55,888 nt of DNA from an uncultured Planctomycetales bacterium (lineage in GTDB: Bacteria; Planctomycetota; Planctomycetia; Pirellulales; S012-138), in contig CALJLD010000294.1 of the NCBI GenBank assembly GCA_937982665.1, positions 1 through 55,888 of the forward strand, read 5' to 3'. The position numbers and the translations under genes were made by a program. Under the pieces are notes generated by a model. It ran no database searches and was not told the DNA's origin. It saw nothing but the letters and a program-made list of their open reading frames with translations. Shown here piece after piece: positions 41,896 to 52,400 of the stretch. Position 1 is the first letter of the stretch. Each line of letters opens with the position of its first letter.

Positions 41896-43467
41896 CTATT
41901 GCTGATTGCCGTGTGAAAGCTCCGCATGGCGATCCGCGATGATCTGCAACATCTGATCGCGCAGCTCCGGTTGCCGCGAGGCGATGTCCTCAAACGGGTC
42001 CGGCGATTCTCGAATGTCATAGAGTTCCGTGTGCGGCGGACCGTTGGCCGTCGGCATTGTGATGAATCGGTGTGTGTCCGTGCGAACACTCACCCCGTTG
42101 CGCCAATAGCTGATCGCCGCGTCGCGTATGGACGGCGCTTCGCCAGTCAACAGCGGAACCATGCTCGTCCCGTTGAGCGGATGCAACGTCTCTGTCACTT
42201 GCGGCTTCGCGAGTTCAAGCAGCGTCGGATAGATGTCGAGCGTTTCGACCAGTGCATTGCACTCCGCACCTTCTCGTGTGACGCCTGGCGCGCGAATAAT
42301 CAACGTGCTCCGTAGAGATCGCTCTAGCAAACAAGCCTTACCCCAGATGGCGGAGTCGCCAATCTGCCAGCCATGATCTCCCCAAACGACAACAATCGTG
42401 GAGTCCGCCAAGCCTGTCTCATCCAGAGCATCAAGCACCTTGCCGATTTGCCGGTCCACAAATCGCACGCACGCCAGATAGGCTCGCCGACCTCCGATGA
42501 TGTCTTCATCGGCAAGCGGATTGCTCATCGGGAACGGACCTTCGTATTGATAGAACTCTCCGCTGCGGTGCCAGGTTTTTGAATTGGGTTTGCCCGGCTG
42601 CGGCGGGGGCGGTACGTGAACATCCGCAACAGCTTCCCAGTCGGCTTTCGTCGCGACAAATGGTAGATGCGGTTTGAAGAAACCCAGCCCCAGAAAGAAT
42701 GGCTGGTCATCACGTTCGCGCCGAGCCTTGAGTTGCTCCAGCTTCTCAATCGCCTGAGCCGCCATCATGCCGTCTGGCAATTCTTCATCGCTTTCGGCAA
42801 CAAACTCCATCACATCTCGGTGGCCTTGGCCGTCCTCGCGATGCCGCCCTCCAACATAAGCGAAGAATGTCCCCCAGCCGCGCTTCCATGGCCCATACCG
42901 CGTGGGCAACTCATCCCAGGCGTTAGGCATTTCCGGTCGGCCATCGCCGGAACCGTTGTAAGCAAAGACTTTGCCATCAGGCGTATGTGAAACCTTCCCA
43001 ATGCAAACCGTGTGATAACCGCTGCGGCGAAACAGCTCCGGCATGGTCTGAGCCGCCGGCGTGTTTGTCTGCAGCAATTGGCTTTCGCCCTGGTACATGG
43101 CGGTAATGGCCATCGCTCCCGAGGACTTGGGACTTCGACCCGTCAACAAGACATACCGAGATTGGCCACAACTGGGCACTTGCACAAAGTGATTCGTGAA
43201 CCGCATTCCCTTGGCGGCCAACCGGTCCAAGTTAGGGCTTTCAACGTGCGGCACCCCGTAACAACCCAACTCTGGGCGAAGGTCATCAACACAGATGAAC
43301 AAGATGTTGGGCCGCTGGCTGGCCAGGCGTTCGACGCCTTCGGCCGCACCACTCCGCGCAGCCGGCTCCTGTGCGATTGCCGATTGCAGGCCGGGCACCA
43401 ACATCAACAGCGAGCAACAGATAAGAACTCGATAGCAAGACGGAATTGAGATCGGGCGGTTACTCAT
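41896..43467 (-). CDS. Secreted sulfatase with a non-standard formylglycine motif
   Basis: A 523-residue exported sulfatase-family protein. The signal peptide (VLICCSLLMLVPGLQSAIAQ) follows an ATG at 43467. The alkaline-phosphatase-fold core begins NILFICVDDLRPELGCYG (metal Asp residues) and has LLTGRSP, VVWGDHGWQIGDSAIWGK and the C-terminal RTDTHRFITMPTANGPPHTELYD. The activating motif reads CGQSR, whereas C/S-x-P/A-x-R is expected; Gln replaces Pro or Ala. The remainder looks intact. Sulfated polysaccharides are the usual targets of this group, often abundant in planctomycetes. It ends nine bases from the convergent helicase gene. Confidence 0.88.
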   Translation of the reverse strand: MSNRPISIPSCYRVLICCSLLMLVPGLQSAIAQEPAARSGAAEGVERLASQRPNILFICVDDLRPELGCYGVPHVESPNLDRLAAKGMRFTNHFVQVPSCGQSRYVLLTGRSPKSSGAMAITAMYQGESQLLQTNTPAAQTMPELFRRSGYHTVCIGKVSHTPDGKVFAYNGSGDGRPEMPNAWDELPTRYGPWKRGWGTFFAYVGGRHREDGQGHRDVMEFVAESDEELPDGMMAAQAIEKLEQLKARRERDDQPFFLGLGFFKPHLPFVATKADWEAVADVHVPPPPQPGKPNSKTWHRSGEFYQYEGPFPMSNPLADEDIIGGRRAYLACVRFVDRQIGKVLDALDETGLADSTIVVVWGDHGWQIGDSAIWGKACLLERSLRSTLIIRAPGVTREGAECNALVETLDIYPTLLELAKPQVTETLHPLNGTSMVPLLTGEAPSIRDAAISYWRNGVSVRTDTHRFITMPTANGPPHTELYDIRESPDPFEDIASRQPELRDQMLQIIADRHAELSHGNQQ

Positions 43468-43507
43468 TTCGCAAGTTTCGTAAACAGTTGAGCTATGCGG
43501 CGCGAGA

Positions 43508-44437
43508 CTACTCAACAACATCCACTGCACGGACGCGGCGTACCAGCAAAAACATGCAAACGGTGCAAACTATCGTCAAGATTGCCCAAGCGGCAATGCC
43601 ATGATTCATCCCTACAATGAGGCCATCCTCGCGCTCAGGAAACACGCCGAAGAAAACGCGTCCGGCAAACAGGATGTCGGCCCAAAGGTCCAGCAGAAGC
43701 CAGGACGGCTCACGCGTTTCCCTTGCCACCTCCACGGCGATGGTCTTGAGCAGCACGAACAAACACGCCCAAGTGATGGCAATGGGAGCCATCTTCTGCA
43801 AGTAGGCGGAGATTGTGGTGAGCATTAAACTCAGCGTGAAGCACATCACCGCGCCGTAGCCAAGCACAGCGGGGATCACCTGCCAGTTTGCCAGCCAATA
43901 CTCCCGTCCTGTCGTAAATGCGCCATACTCAAAAAAGAGCAACAGCGCCGGAAGCACCGTCATGGTGGCGATCAACGTGCTGATCGCCAGCAGCTTACCG
44001 ACGATGTACTGACCGCGATCAATCCTGCGCGAAAGATAGAACGTCAACGTCTTGAGTCGGAAGTCGGCCCCTACAAGTTGACTCCCGGAAAGCGCCAACA
44101 GCAGCATCACCACAACACTTTGTTGATTCATGAACTGCACAAAGCCGCTCTCCACGCCAGGTGTGGGATTCACGTTGAATTGGAACTCGGCGAGAATTGC
44201 GTCGCTGAATTCCGGCAGGTTGAGCTGGGCTAGCGCATAGATCAAAGACCAGTAGATCAAGAACACCGAAACGCCCAACGCCAGCACCAGCCAATACAGC
44301 TTGCGACGAATCACCTGCAGCAAACAAACCCGCACCATCGCAAAACAGCCGGCCCAACGGTTGCGCAGTTTTCCCTTCCACCCGTGGTAGCGGGCGAGAT
44401 CAATTCCACCAGTGGTTTGCTGAGCAGGTGAAGCCAT
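43508..44437 (-). CDS. ABC-2 type transporter permease
   Basis: A 309-residue membrane protein with about six hydrophobic segments and a large external loop between the first two (NLPEFSDAILAEFQFNVNPTPGVESGFVQFM). The layout and the segment FRLKTLTFYLSRRIDRGQYIVGKLLAISTLIATMTVLPALLLFFEYG match permeases of the ABC-2/NatB type. It follows the ATPase gene by 69 bases in the same orientation. With the ATPase it should form an exporter; the substrate is not evident. Confidence 0.85.
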   Translation of the reverse strand: MASPAQQTTGGIDLARYHGWKGKLRNRWAGCFAMVRVCLLQVIRRKLYWLVLALGVSVFLIYWSLIYALAQLNLPEFSDAILAEFQFNVNPTPGVESGFVQFMNQQSVVVMLLLALSGSQLVGADFRLKTLTFYLSRRIDRGQYIVGKLLAISTLIATMTVLPALLLFFEYGAFTTGREYWLANWQVIPAVLGYGAVMCFTLSLMLTTISAYLQKMAPIAITWACLFVLLKTIAVEVARETREPSWLLLDLWADILFAGRVFFGVFPEREDGLIVGMNHGIAAWAILTIVCTVCMFLLVRRVRAVDVVE

Positions 44438-44506
44438 TGAATGTGTAAGGCTGAAGTATTCGCAGAGGATCGTACTGAGCGGCAGTTGCTGGCTTAGTGC
44501 TGGCGG

Positions 44507-45523
44507 CTAGAGTGACGGCCGAGGAGGCAGCCCGTCTTGTTTGTTGGCTGTGACGCGCAAGAACAAGTCTTGCAGGTTTTCTTCCACAGGGCGCAGCCGC
44601 CGCAAGACCACACCATGATCTTGGGCCAACTGGAAAAAGGTGCTCGTCGTCCAGTCTTCGCCAACGGTGACTTGCGCGGCGTTGATCTTCGCGAAGTCGA
44701 ACGTGCCGTCTCCGTTGGTATAGCCGGATAAAGTTCCGTTCGAGATTGCGGCGCGATGCACAATGGGCGTCACGCTGGTGCCTGCGCGTTGCAAGGCCGC
44801 GACATAAGCGCCCCCGTCACCATCCCACGTAATGTCAAATCGGCTGGCCGCCTTTTGTTTGAGTTCCGCCATCTCCCCGGAGAGGATTACGGTTCCCTGG
44901 TGCAGCACGACCACTTGCTGGCAAATCCGTTCAACGTCGCCCAGCAGGTGCGTACAAAGGATCACGCTCTTGCCGGTCTCGGCAATCAAATCCTGAATGG
45001 TCCGCAGCATCGCTGCGCGCCCGTTGGGGTCCAGTCCATTGGTCGGTTCGTCCAACAGCAACAGTTGCGGATCATGCACAAGCGCCGCCGCAAGCTTTAA
45101 CCGCTGCAAGTTGCCTGTTGAGTATTCATCCAATCGACGATAGCGCAGCTCTCCCAAGCCGACATAGTTGAGCACTTCATGTGCCCGACGGCGTGCGTCC
45201 GTATGTGGCATGCCGTACAGGTCGCCGGACAGGGTTACAAACTCCGCCCCCTTAAGCATTGGGACGGTTGCAGTGATCTCCGGCATATAGCCGACCAGCC
45301 CTCGGATCTCGGAGCTGTCGTTCCATATATCAAGTCCCAGGATCGTGCCCTGGCCAGCATCGGGCCGCAACAACCCCAGCAGCACCTTGAGCAGCGTGCT
45401 TTTGCCGGCTCCGTTGTTCCCCACCAAACCAATGGCTCCCGGAGCAAGTTGCAGCGAGACGTCGCGTAACGCCTGCACGCGACCATAACTCTTGACCAGG
45501 TTTTGTAGTTCCAGGAAGGCCAT
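44507..45523 (-). CDS. ABC transporter ATP-binding protein, ABC-2/NatA type
   Basis: A 338-residue ATPase. Walker A is GNNGAGKSTLLKVLLGLLRP, the signature is STGNLQRLKLAAAL, Walker B is LLLLDEPTNGLDP and the H-loop is VILCTHLLGDV, in the normal order. The C-terminal extension (about residues 230-338) is the accessory region of the CcmA/NatA group. It is the first gene of the operon with the ABC-2 permease, and is divergent from the first DUF2330 gene. No regulator is adjacent. Confidence 0.93.
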   Translation of the reverse strand: MAFLELQNLVKSYGRVQALRDVSLQLAPGAIGLVGNNGAGKSTLLKVLLGLLRPDAGQGTILGLDIWNDSSEIRGLVGYMPEITATVPMLKGAEFVTLSGDLYGMPHTDARRRAHEVLNYVGLGELRYRRLDEYSTGNLQRLKLAAALVHDPQLLLLDEPTNGLDPNGRAAMLRTIQDLIAETGKSVILCTHLLGDVERICQQVVVLHQGTVILSGEMAELKQKAASRFDITWDGDGGAYVAALQRAGTSVTPIVHRAAISNGTLSGYTNGDGTFDFAKINAAQVTVGEDWTTSTFFQLAQDHGVVLRRLRPVEENLQDLFLRVTANKQDGLPPRPSL

Positions 45524-45826
45524 GTTTGGGCCGGATATGTGTCAGCGGAAGACTCTCGAATCTTGCCAAGTTGCTGTTTCCGTTCGATTATTGCGTCGCG
45601 GAACGAAATAGGAAAGCGAAGCAAGATACACAGCATCAGGCCGATCACATCACGTTAAGTCAACAACAGTCAGCAATTGCGACAATTCCAATAGCCTTGC
45701 AAAATTCACGCGAATACGATTCTGACGGAACTCTGGGGAGAGATTCCGCGTCGAATAAGGGAGCCATCCGCCCGCCGGTTTCCTTTTGAACTCGCAAAAG
45801 CGCAAGCTTGCTTGAGGGAGCACACG
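45524..45826. other. Intergenic region between the ABC and DUF2330 genes
   Basis: About 300 bases without a supported gene. It must contain promoters for the divergent operons, but I found no pair of hexamers good enough to call. Confidence 0.4.
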
Positions 45827-47356
45827 ATGACATTTCCGGTAGTTTCCAGCATCCGGAAGCCTCGCGGTTTGCGGTGGTTTGCCTTCTCTCTGGCTGCGAT
45901 TGGGTCGCTGCTGACTCCCACCGAAAGGGATTTGCGAGCCGATCCCTGCGGAATGGTCCCACCCATCCAGATCACCACGCCAGACGCCATTTCTCGCGTT
46001 GGGCTGCAGCAGACCTATGTCTTCTATAAGGATGGTGTCGAGTCCTTTGTCATTCGGCCTGGCTTCAATGGCAAGGTCGAAGACTTCGGCATGTTGATTC
46101 CCTTCCCTACGCCGCCGGCGCTCCGCAAAGTGGGGGATGACATTTTTCCTCACATCGGTGCTGCCGTGGACCCGCCGGAAGTTGTGCTGGACTTGCGGCC
46201 GGTCTTGGAATTCCAAGGGCTGGCGTCAAACACGGCGCAGCAAGCAGGTCAACAGCAAAGCCTGCGTCTGGATCAATCGGAGGTCCGGGTCATCAATCAG
46301 GAAGCTGTTGGCATGTATGAAGTGGCCGTGCTCGAGGCGGGGTCGGCCGACGCTTTGCGGCGTTGGATGGATGATCATCAGTATCGCTTCCCCGAAGGCA
46401 TGGAAGACGTGTGCGGCGAATACGTCGAGTTGGGTTGGTGCTTTGTCGCCGTCAAGACGCGCGTTTCCGGCAAGTCGAGTGTCGATCCGGCGCCAGGCAT
46501 GCGTGCGACGATCGCCGGCCTGCCAGATGGCGCGGGTTTCCAGGGCGCCGTACAAGGGATGGGCTTTCGCTTTCGCACGGACGAACTCGTAGTGCCCATG
46601 CGGCTCTCCGCGTTCAACGCTGGCGAACTCCGGAACGTTGTTTACCTGATGACAGACGAGCCGAAGAAGATTCGCGCGATCCCCGAAGAGTACGTAGTGC
46701 GTCAGGTAAAGGGTGAAGACCTTTTCAGCAACCTCACTGAACCTCTTCCGTTGCGTATCATCGGTGGAACACAAAAGGACATCTCCGATTCTCAACGGCA
46801 ATGGTTGAAAACGGCCAGAGATCCCGCGCCCAAGAACGGCCTGGCTGCGGAACTCTTTGCTGGAGACTTGCTCGCAGCGACATCCGGCGAGTTGTCGCAC
46901 CTGCACGAAGAACGTGAGAAGATGCTGCTCCGCATTGGCGAGAACCTCGGGCTGCGAGGGCCTGAAATCGACGCGCAGAATTATTCGGCGCTGCAATCGG
47001 CTCGCAAACAAGTTGTCGCGGCGGCTTTAGCCGATACCCGCGAAATGACACTCACGGTTGTCGACGGCGATTTTCCCCGCGAGGTTCTGGCCGGCGAAAA
47101 CTTGACCTTCGCCGAATACCAAATGCCGGCGCGCCGCAACACCACGGCCGCCTATGACTGCAATTCGCACACGCCGGGGAACAACGCAAGAAGAGGCGGC
47201 GTCCTGATTCGAGGCGCTTTGGCGCAAGCCGAGATCGACGACAACAACACAACGTTTCCAGCAGCCAGGTTCATTCTTACCCTAGCCGTTACGATGTTGT
47301 TGTTCGGCGCATTGGTCTTCATCAAGCTCAGAGAGCGTACGTCACGCTCTGCTTGA
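45827..47356 (+). CDS. Secreted DUF2330 protein, paralogue 1
   Basis: A 509-residue exported protein. After a signal-like start (RWFAFSLAAIGSLLTP) comes ADPCGMVPPI, then TYVFYKDGVESFVIRPGFNGKVEDFGMLIPFPTPPALRKV, the family's most conserved stretch. The middle carries VRVINQEAVGMYEVAVLEAGSADALRRWMDDHQYRFP, MGFRFRTDELVVPMRLSAFNAG and DGDFPREVLAGENLTFAEYQMP. A C-terminal membrane helix (FILTLAVTMLLFGALVF) anchors it. The ATG at 45827 follows GAGGGAG. The next gene is a close paralogue. DUF2330 proteins are widespread but unstudied; role unknown, possibly extracytoplasmic binding. Confidence 0.87.
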   Translation: MTFPVVSSIRKPRGLRWFAFSLAAIGSLLTPTERDLRADPCGMVPPIQITTPDAISRVGLQQTYVFYKDGVESFVIRPGFNGKVEDFGMLIPFPTPPALRKVGDDIFPHIGAAVDPPEVVLDLRPVLEFQGLASNTAQQAGQQQSLRLDQSEVRVINQEAVGMYEVAVLEAGSADALRRWMDDHQYRFPEGMEDVCGEYVELGWCFVAVKTRVSGKSSVDPAPGMRATIAGLPDGAGFQGAVQGMGFRFRTDELVVPMRLSAFNAGELRNVVYLMTDEPKKIRAIPEEYVVRQVKGEDLFSNLTEPLPLRIIGGTQKDISDSQRQWLKTARDPAPKNGLAAELFAGDLLAATSGELSHLHEEREKMLLRIGENLGLRGPEIDAQNYSALQSARKQVVAAALADTREMTLTVVDGDFPREVLAGENLTFAEYQMPARRNTTAAYDCNSHTPGNNARRGGVLIRGALAQAEIDDNNTTFPAARFILTLAVTMLLFGALVFIKLRERTSRSA

Positions 47357-47438
47357 TTGATAACAACCAAGCACGTCCAACCAAGACCACTCCACAAGTT
47401 TCACCCAAGCGCAAACATATCCTCGTGGGATCAATGCC

Positions 47439-48920
47439 ATGAAACCTTTCTGCTCACTGGTTGTCCTGGTCACAGTTGTGGCTTCCTTAGCTTCGGCCGA
47501 TCCTTGCGGCATGGTCCCGCCGATCACCTTGAACAACAACTCCAACATCACACGGATTGGACTGCAGAACACATACGTCTACTTCAAGGACGGTGTCGAG
47601 ACGTTTGTCATTCGCCCTGGCTTTCAAGGCAACGTCGAGGAATTCGGGATGTTGATCCCCTTCCCTACGCCGCCGGCTCTGCGCAAGGTTTCGGACAACA
47701 TTTTCCCGCACATTGAGAATGCCGTGGATCCGCCGGAGATCACCGTCTACGCCGGAGATTTTTGGGCGCAGAAGAATGGGGCCGCGCTCGGAGCCAGTGC
47801 GCGCTTTCGCGATCAAGCTGACGACAAAGAACTGGCCGTCAACGAAGTCCGTGTCATCAATCAGGAGGCCGTGGGCATGTACGAAGTGGCCGCCCTGGAA
47901 GCAGGCAGTGCGAATGCTCTGAAAGCCTGGATGGACGATCATCAATATCGCTTCCCTGATGGCATGGAGACCACGTGCGAGGACTACGTGCAAGATCGCT
48001 GGTGCTTTGTCGCCATTAAGACGCGCGTTGGGCCTAAGCGGAACGTTGATCCGCAGCCCGGCATGCGCGAAACCAGGCCAGGTCTGCCGCCGGGGGCCTC
48101 GTTTGATGGCCACGTCCAAGCGATGGGTTTTCGGTTTCAGACCGAAGAGCTGGTAGTTCCCATGCGGCTGTCCGCCTTCAACGCCGGCGAGATGCGGAAC
48201 GTCGTTTACATCCTGACGGACGGGCCTCGTCGCATCCGCGCGATCCCCGAAGAATATGTTGTCCGCCAAATCTCCGGCGATGACTTGTTCAAGAATCTTA
48301 CTGATCCGCTGCCGATTCGTGTGATTGGCGGCACCCTGAGCGACATCCCCGACTATCGCAAACAAACGCTACCGCAAGAGCGCGATCCCACGCCGCACAA
48401 CGGCTTCGCCAAAGAACTCTTCGCCAGCGATCTGCTTACATCCCAAAGCGGCCAGCTATCACACACGCACGAAGAAGAAGAGAAGATGCTGCTCCGCATC
48501 GGTGAAAGCCTGCAGCTACGCGGTGCGGACATTGACCGCGTCAACTATCAGGCGTTGGCCAAAACAAGAGAGGCCAACCTGGCCAACGCATTGTCCGATT
48601 TGAAGGACATGACGCTGACCGTGATTGACGGCGATTTCCCCCGCGAAGTCTTGGGCTCGCGCAACTTGACCTTCGCCGAATACTCAATGCCCAGCCGCAG
48701 AAATAACTCGGCAAACTACAACGCCACCCAGCACGCCCCTCAGCAGGGACAACAAGAAGGAAAAGTCTATCGCGGCGATCTCAGCGCAATCTTCGTGGCT
48801 GACGACGAAAAAGTCGCCTCGCAAAAAACGTGGCAAGTTCTCGCCGGGCTCGTCTTTGGCATGGCCGCCATCGGGCTGATCATCGCACGCTCCCGACGAG
48901 TCCGCCGCAGCGCAGTCTAA
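47439..48920 (+). CDS. Secreted DUF2330 protein, paralogue 2
   Basis: A 493-residue exported protein with the same architecture as its upstream neighbour: signal peptide (MKPFCSLVVLVTVVASLASA), DPCGMVPPI, TYVYFKDGVETFVIRPGFQG, VRVINQEAVGMYEV, MGFRFQTEELVVPMRLSAFNAG and DGDFPREVLGSRNLTFAEYSMP, ending in a membrane helix and a basic tail (ARSRRVRRSAV). The long shared blocks indicate tandem duplication, with divergence in the QxQ-rich loop after the first domain. The gap between the two genes is only 82 bases, so they are probably co-transcribed. Followed by a bidirectional terminator. Confidence 0.88.
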   Translation: MKPFCSLVVLVTVVASLASADPCGMVPPITLNNNSNITRIGLQNTYVYFKDGVETFVIRPGFQGNVEEFGMLIPFPTPPALRKVSDNIFPHIENAVDPPEITVYAGDFWAQKNGAALGASARFRDQADDKELAVNEVRVINQEAVGMYEVAALEAGSANALKAWMDDHQYRFPDGMETTCEDYVQDRWCFVAIKTRVGPKRNVDPQPGMRETRPGLPPGASFDGHVQAMGFRFQTEELVVPMRLSAFNAGEMRNVVYILTDGPRRIRAIPEEYVVRQISGDDLFKNLTDPLPIRVIGGTLSDIPDYRKQTLPQERDPTPHNGFAKELFASDLLTSQSGQLSHTHEEEEKMLLRIGESLQLRGADIDRVNYQALAKTREANLANALSDLKDMTLTVIDGDFPREVLGSRNLTFAEYSMPSRRNNSANYNATQHAPQQGQQEGKVYRGDLSAIFVADDEKVASQKTWQVLAGLVFGMAAIGLIIARSRRVRRSAV

Positions 48921-48965
48921 AGAGCTGTTGGCATACTCTTCAATGAGCGCAACCCCAGCGTAAAC

Positions 48966-48998
48966 AAACGCACGGCCCCAAATTGGAGCCGCGCGTTT
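48966..48998. terminator. Probable bidirectional terminator in a convergent gap
   Basis: AAACGC and CGGC pair with GCCG and GCGTTT (one mismatched pair in the middle) around a short loop, with A and T tracts on either side. It lies between the DUF2330 gene and the convergent metal-efflux operon, and could serve both. Confidence 0.65.
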
Positions 48999-49026
48999 CG
49001 GTATACCAACCGGCTAGGCGAGGATA

Positions 49027-49383
49027 TCAGTCTTGCGCCGCTGGCGGCTTTTCCCCGTATTTGGCTTCGTATAGGGCAATATACTCGTCCGCTCGAGACG
49101 GATCGCACTTGAAGCAAATGGACTCAGGGCGATTGTGCTCATCGCACCAGTCGCCATCTGCGCGCATCGTGGATGCAAGTTCGGAGTTGCACATCGCGCA
49201 GTTCTCTTCCGGGATGCCGTGCTCGTAACACCACCAGCCACCGTGCGTTGGGTGGTTCTCCGGAGTGTCATTCGCCGCCGAATTGGCATCGGCTTTTGGC
49301 GTGGCGGCTTCGTCGCCGCAGCCAGCAAACGACACAAACAACAATGCAACGCTAACCAAAACCGCGGACTTCAAGAGATTCAT
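49027..49383 (-). CDS. Metal-binding-like lipoprotein with two WCxxHxxPExxCxxC motifs
   Basis: A 118-residue predicted lipoprotein: signal peptide with lipobox FAGC (Cys22), and an ATG after AAAAGGAG. After a spacer come WCYEHGIPEENCAMC and WCDEHNRPESICFKC, two copies of the same Trp-Cys-His-Pro-Glu-Cys-Cys motif, able to offer Cys and His ligands for soft metals. The same motif is present in the CusB-like adaptor of this operon. The gene is 50 bases downstream of the CusA-like pump gene. It may act as a periplasmic chaperone that passes metal to the pump; this is inference from motif sharing. Confidence 0.82.
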   Translation of the reverse strand: MNLLKSAVLVSVALLFVSFAGCGDEAATPKADANSAANDTPENHPTHGGWWCYEHGIPEENCAMCNSELASTMRADGDWCDEHNRPESICFKCDPSRADEYIALYEAKYGEKPPAAQD

Positions 49384-49432
49384 TGGGGCTCCTTTTGATG
49401 GGCCTAACAAGGAAACATGTGATAGAAAGTGA

Positions 49433-52400
49433 TCACGCCCCTTCAACTGTTGCGGAAGCAGAAGATGAACTCGAAAGTTCTTCATCTCGATCTTCGAGCT
49501 TGGACGCTGATGTACCGACCGTATCCGAAAAGACCATATACAAGACACGGAGGACCAGCAGCGACATGATCGTGGCGCTGATGACTCCGCCAATGACAAC
49601 CGTCGCCAAAGGTCGTTGCACTTCCGCACCCGTTCCGGTGTTGAAAGCCATCGGCACAAAACCCAAGGCTGCAACTAGCGTCGTCATCAACACGGGGCGC
49701 AGGCGGGTGAGGGCGGCCGTCTCAACCGCTTCCTCCAATCCCATGCCGGATCTTCGGAATCGGCGGATCGTAGAGACCAGCAGCATATCGTCAAGAACGG
49801 CCACGCCGGAAAGCGCAACAAATCCAATGGCCGCGGAAATCGAAAACGGCATTCCACGCACCCACAGGGCGATAATGCCGCCTGTCCAAGCGAACGGCAC
49901 ACTGGTGAAAACGCGGATCGCGTCAACGATATTGCGGTAGGTCAAAAATAAGAGCAAAAAGATCAGCGCGATCGCAACAGGCACAACAATCATCAGCCGT
50001 TGCCTTGCACTGATGAGATGCTCGAACTGTCCGCCCCATTCGATGTGATACCGACCGGAAGGGAGCGCAACTTCCTCTTCAATCCGTTGCCGTGCCTCGT
50101 CCACAAAGCTCCCCATGTCCCGCCCGCGAATGTTGCTGGAGATCGTAATTCGGCGAAAGCCCCATTCGCGAGTAATCGTTGAGGGCCCTTCAACAACGCG
50201 AAGATCGGCCAGCCGCTTCAAGGGGATCTGCTCGCCGGCAGCCGTGCGGAGTTGGATATCCCCAATGGACTCCAGGTCTTGGCGAAACTCCTCCTGAAGC
50301 CGAATGACTAGCGGGAACCGCAGTTGGCCTTCATAGATATCGCCAAGTTGAAAACTGCCGACGGATTGCACCAGGTCCATGACTTCCTTCGCGGACACCC
50401 CGTAGCGAGAAAGCTCACCCTGTCGCGCTCGGATCTGCAGCACAGGTTGACCGGTGATTTGCTCCACGGCCACATCCGCATTGCCTTCGATGGAAAGTAA
50501 CACGGCTTCAATTTCTTCGGCCTTGTTCACAAGCGTTTCAAAATCGTCTCCAAACAGTTTGACGGCAACGTCGGAGCGGATTCCGCTGACCATCTCATTG
50601 ATGCGCATCTCGATCGGCTGCGTCATCGCAATCTTCTGGCCGGGCATTTCCCGCATCGCCTGTTGAACAAGATTCACAAGTTCATCTTGCGATTGCGCAC
50701 GCTTCCATTCGGACCGTGGCTTGAGCGAGATAAACATGTCGGTCAGTTCAACGCCCATGGGGTCCGTGGCTACCTCCGCACTTCCAATTCGGCTCCAGAC
50801 ATGCTCGACCTCGTCGGGAAATTCCTCAAGCAGCGCACGCTCCATTTGCGTGTTGTAACGGACGGATTCCTCAAGGTCCGTTCCTGCCAGACGCACAATA
50901 TTGATCACCAGGGCGCCTTCGGAAAGCTTGGGGACAAACTCGCTTCCAAGATTGGGTGCAATAAACCCAAACGCCAGGACAAGCACACAAAGGGCAAACC
51001 CAATCACAAACAATCTGTTGTGCATCGTGAAATGCAAGACAGGCCGGTAAAGGCTCTTCATACAACGCACGACCAATGGCTCCCGTTCTTCCAAACGCTT
51101 GGGCAGGAAGTAACTGGCCAAGACTGGCATCAGCGTCAGCGAGAGAATCATCGAGCCTGCCAGCGCGAAGATGACTGTCAACGCCATCGGTCGAAAGAGC
51201 TTTCCTTCGACTCCTTCCAGCGCAAGGATCGGCAGATAAACAATCATGATGATGAGTTCGCCAAACATCGTGGGCTTGCGAACTTCGACCGCAGCCTGGC
51301 GAATGGCCTCGAGCTTTGCCGTTGCCGTGGACTTCCCTTGCGCCAAATGTCTGACGCAATTCTCAACCATGACCACTGAGCTATCGACCACCAGTCCAAA
51401 GTCGATTGCGCCCAAACTCAACAAGCTGGCCGCAATGCCAAACCGCGCCATCCCGGAGAAAGCGCAAAGCATCGAAAGCGGAATCGCCAGCGCAACGATC
51501 ACTCCCGCCCTGAGGTTGCCCAAAAATATGAACAAGACGGCAACGACCAATAAGCCGCCTTCAAACAAGTTGGATTGAACGGTGTTAATGACATGGTCCA
51601 CCAGTTCCGTCCGGTCGTAGACCGTTACAACTTCAACGCCAGGCGGCAAGCTTGTTCTGACCTTCGCCATCTTCTGTTTGTAGCCGTTTGTTACCTGGTG
51701 CGGATTCTCACCCATCAACATGAAGCCAAGACCGTAAACAACCTCGCCGCGGCCATCAGCGGTGACAGCGCCGCGGCGAATCTCGTGTCCAATCACCACA
51801 TCACCGACGTCACGAATACGGATCGGCACGCCGTCGATCGATTTGATGACAATGTTGCCAATCTGTTCGCGAGTCTCGGTTCGCCCAATACCGTGCACAA
51901 GCAACATCTCACGGTTGCGAGTGATGTTACCTCCACCGACATTCTGGTTGTTCGCCTGCAGGGCCGTGACGACTTCATTGAATGTCAGCCCATGTTCAAT
52001 CAGCCCGTTGGGATTGATACGAACTTGATATTGCTTTTCAAACCCTCCCCAACTGTTCACTTCCGCGGACCCGGCGACGGTCCGCAGCTGCGGGCGAACA
52101 ACCCAGTCTTGTATCGTGCGCAGGTCCGTTAGCTGTGCGATGCGCTGACTCTCCGGCAACGCTGAGAGATCGACGCCATCAACCCGCATAAGATAATGAA
52201 AGACTTCGCCAAGACCGGTCGAGGCTGGTCCCATCTTGGGCCGCTCAATGCCCACCGGCAATTCCACAATCGCCAGACGCTCGCTGATAAGCTGCCGAGC
52301 GAAATATAGATCGGTGCCCTCCTCAAACGTCACGACGACTTGTGACAATCCAAACTTGGACACCGAGCGAAGCTTTGCCAGTCCGGGAACACCGCTGATA

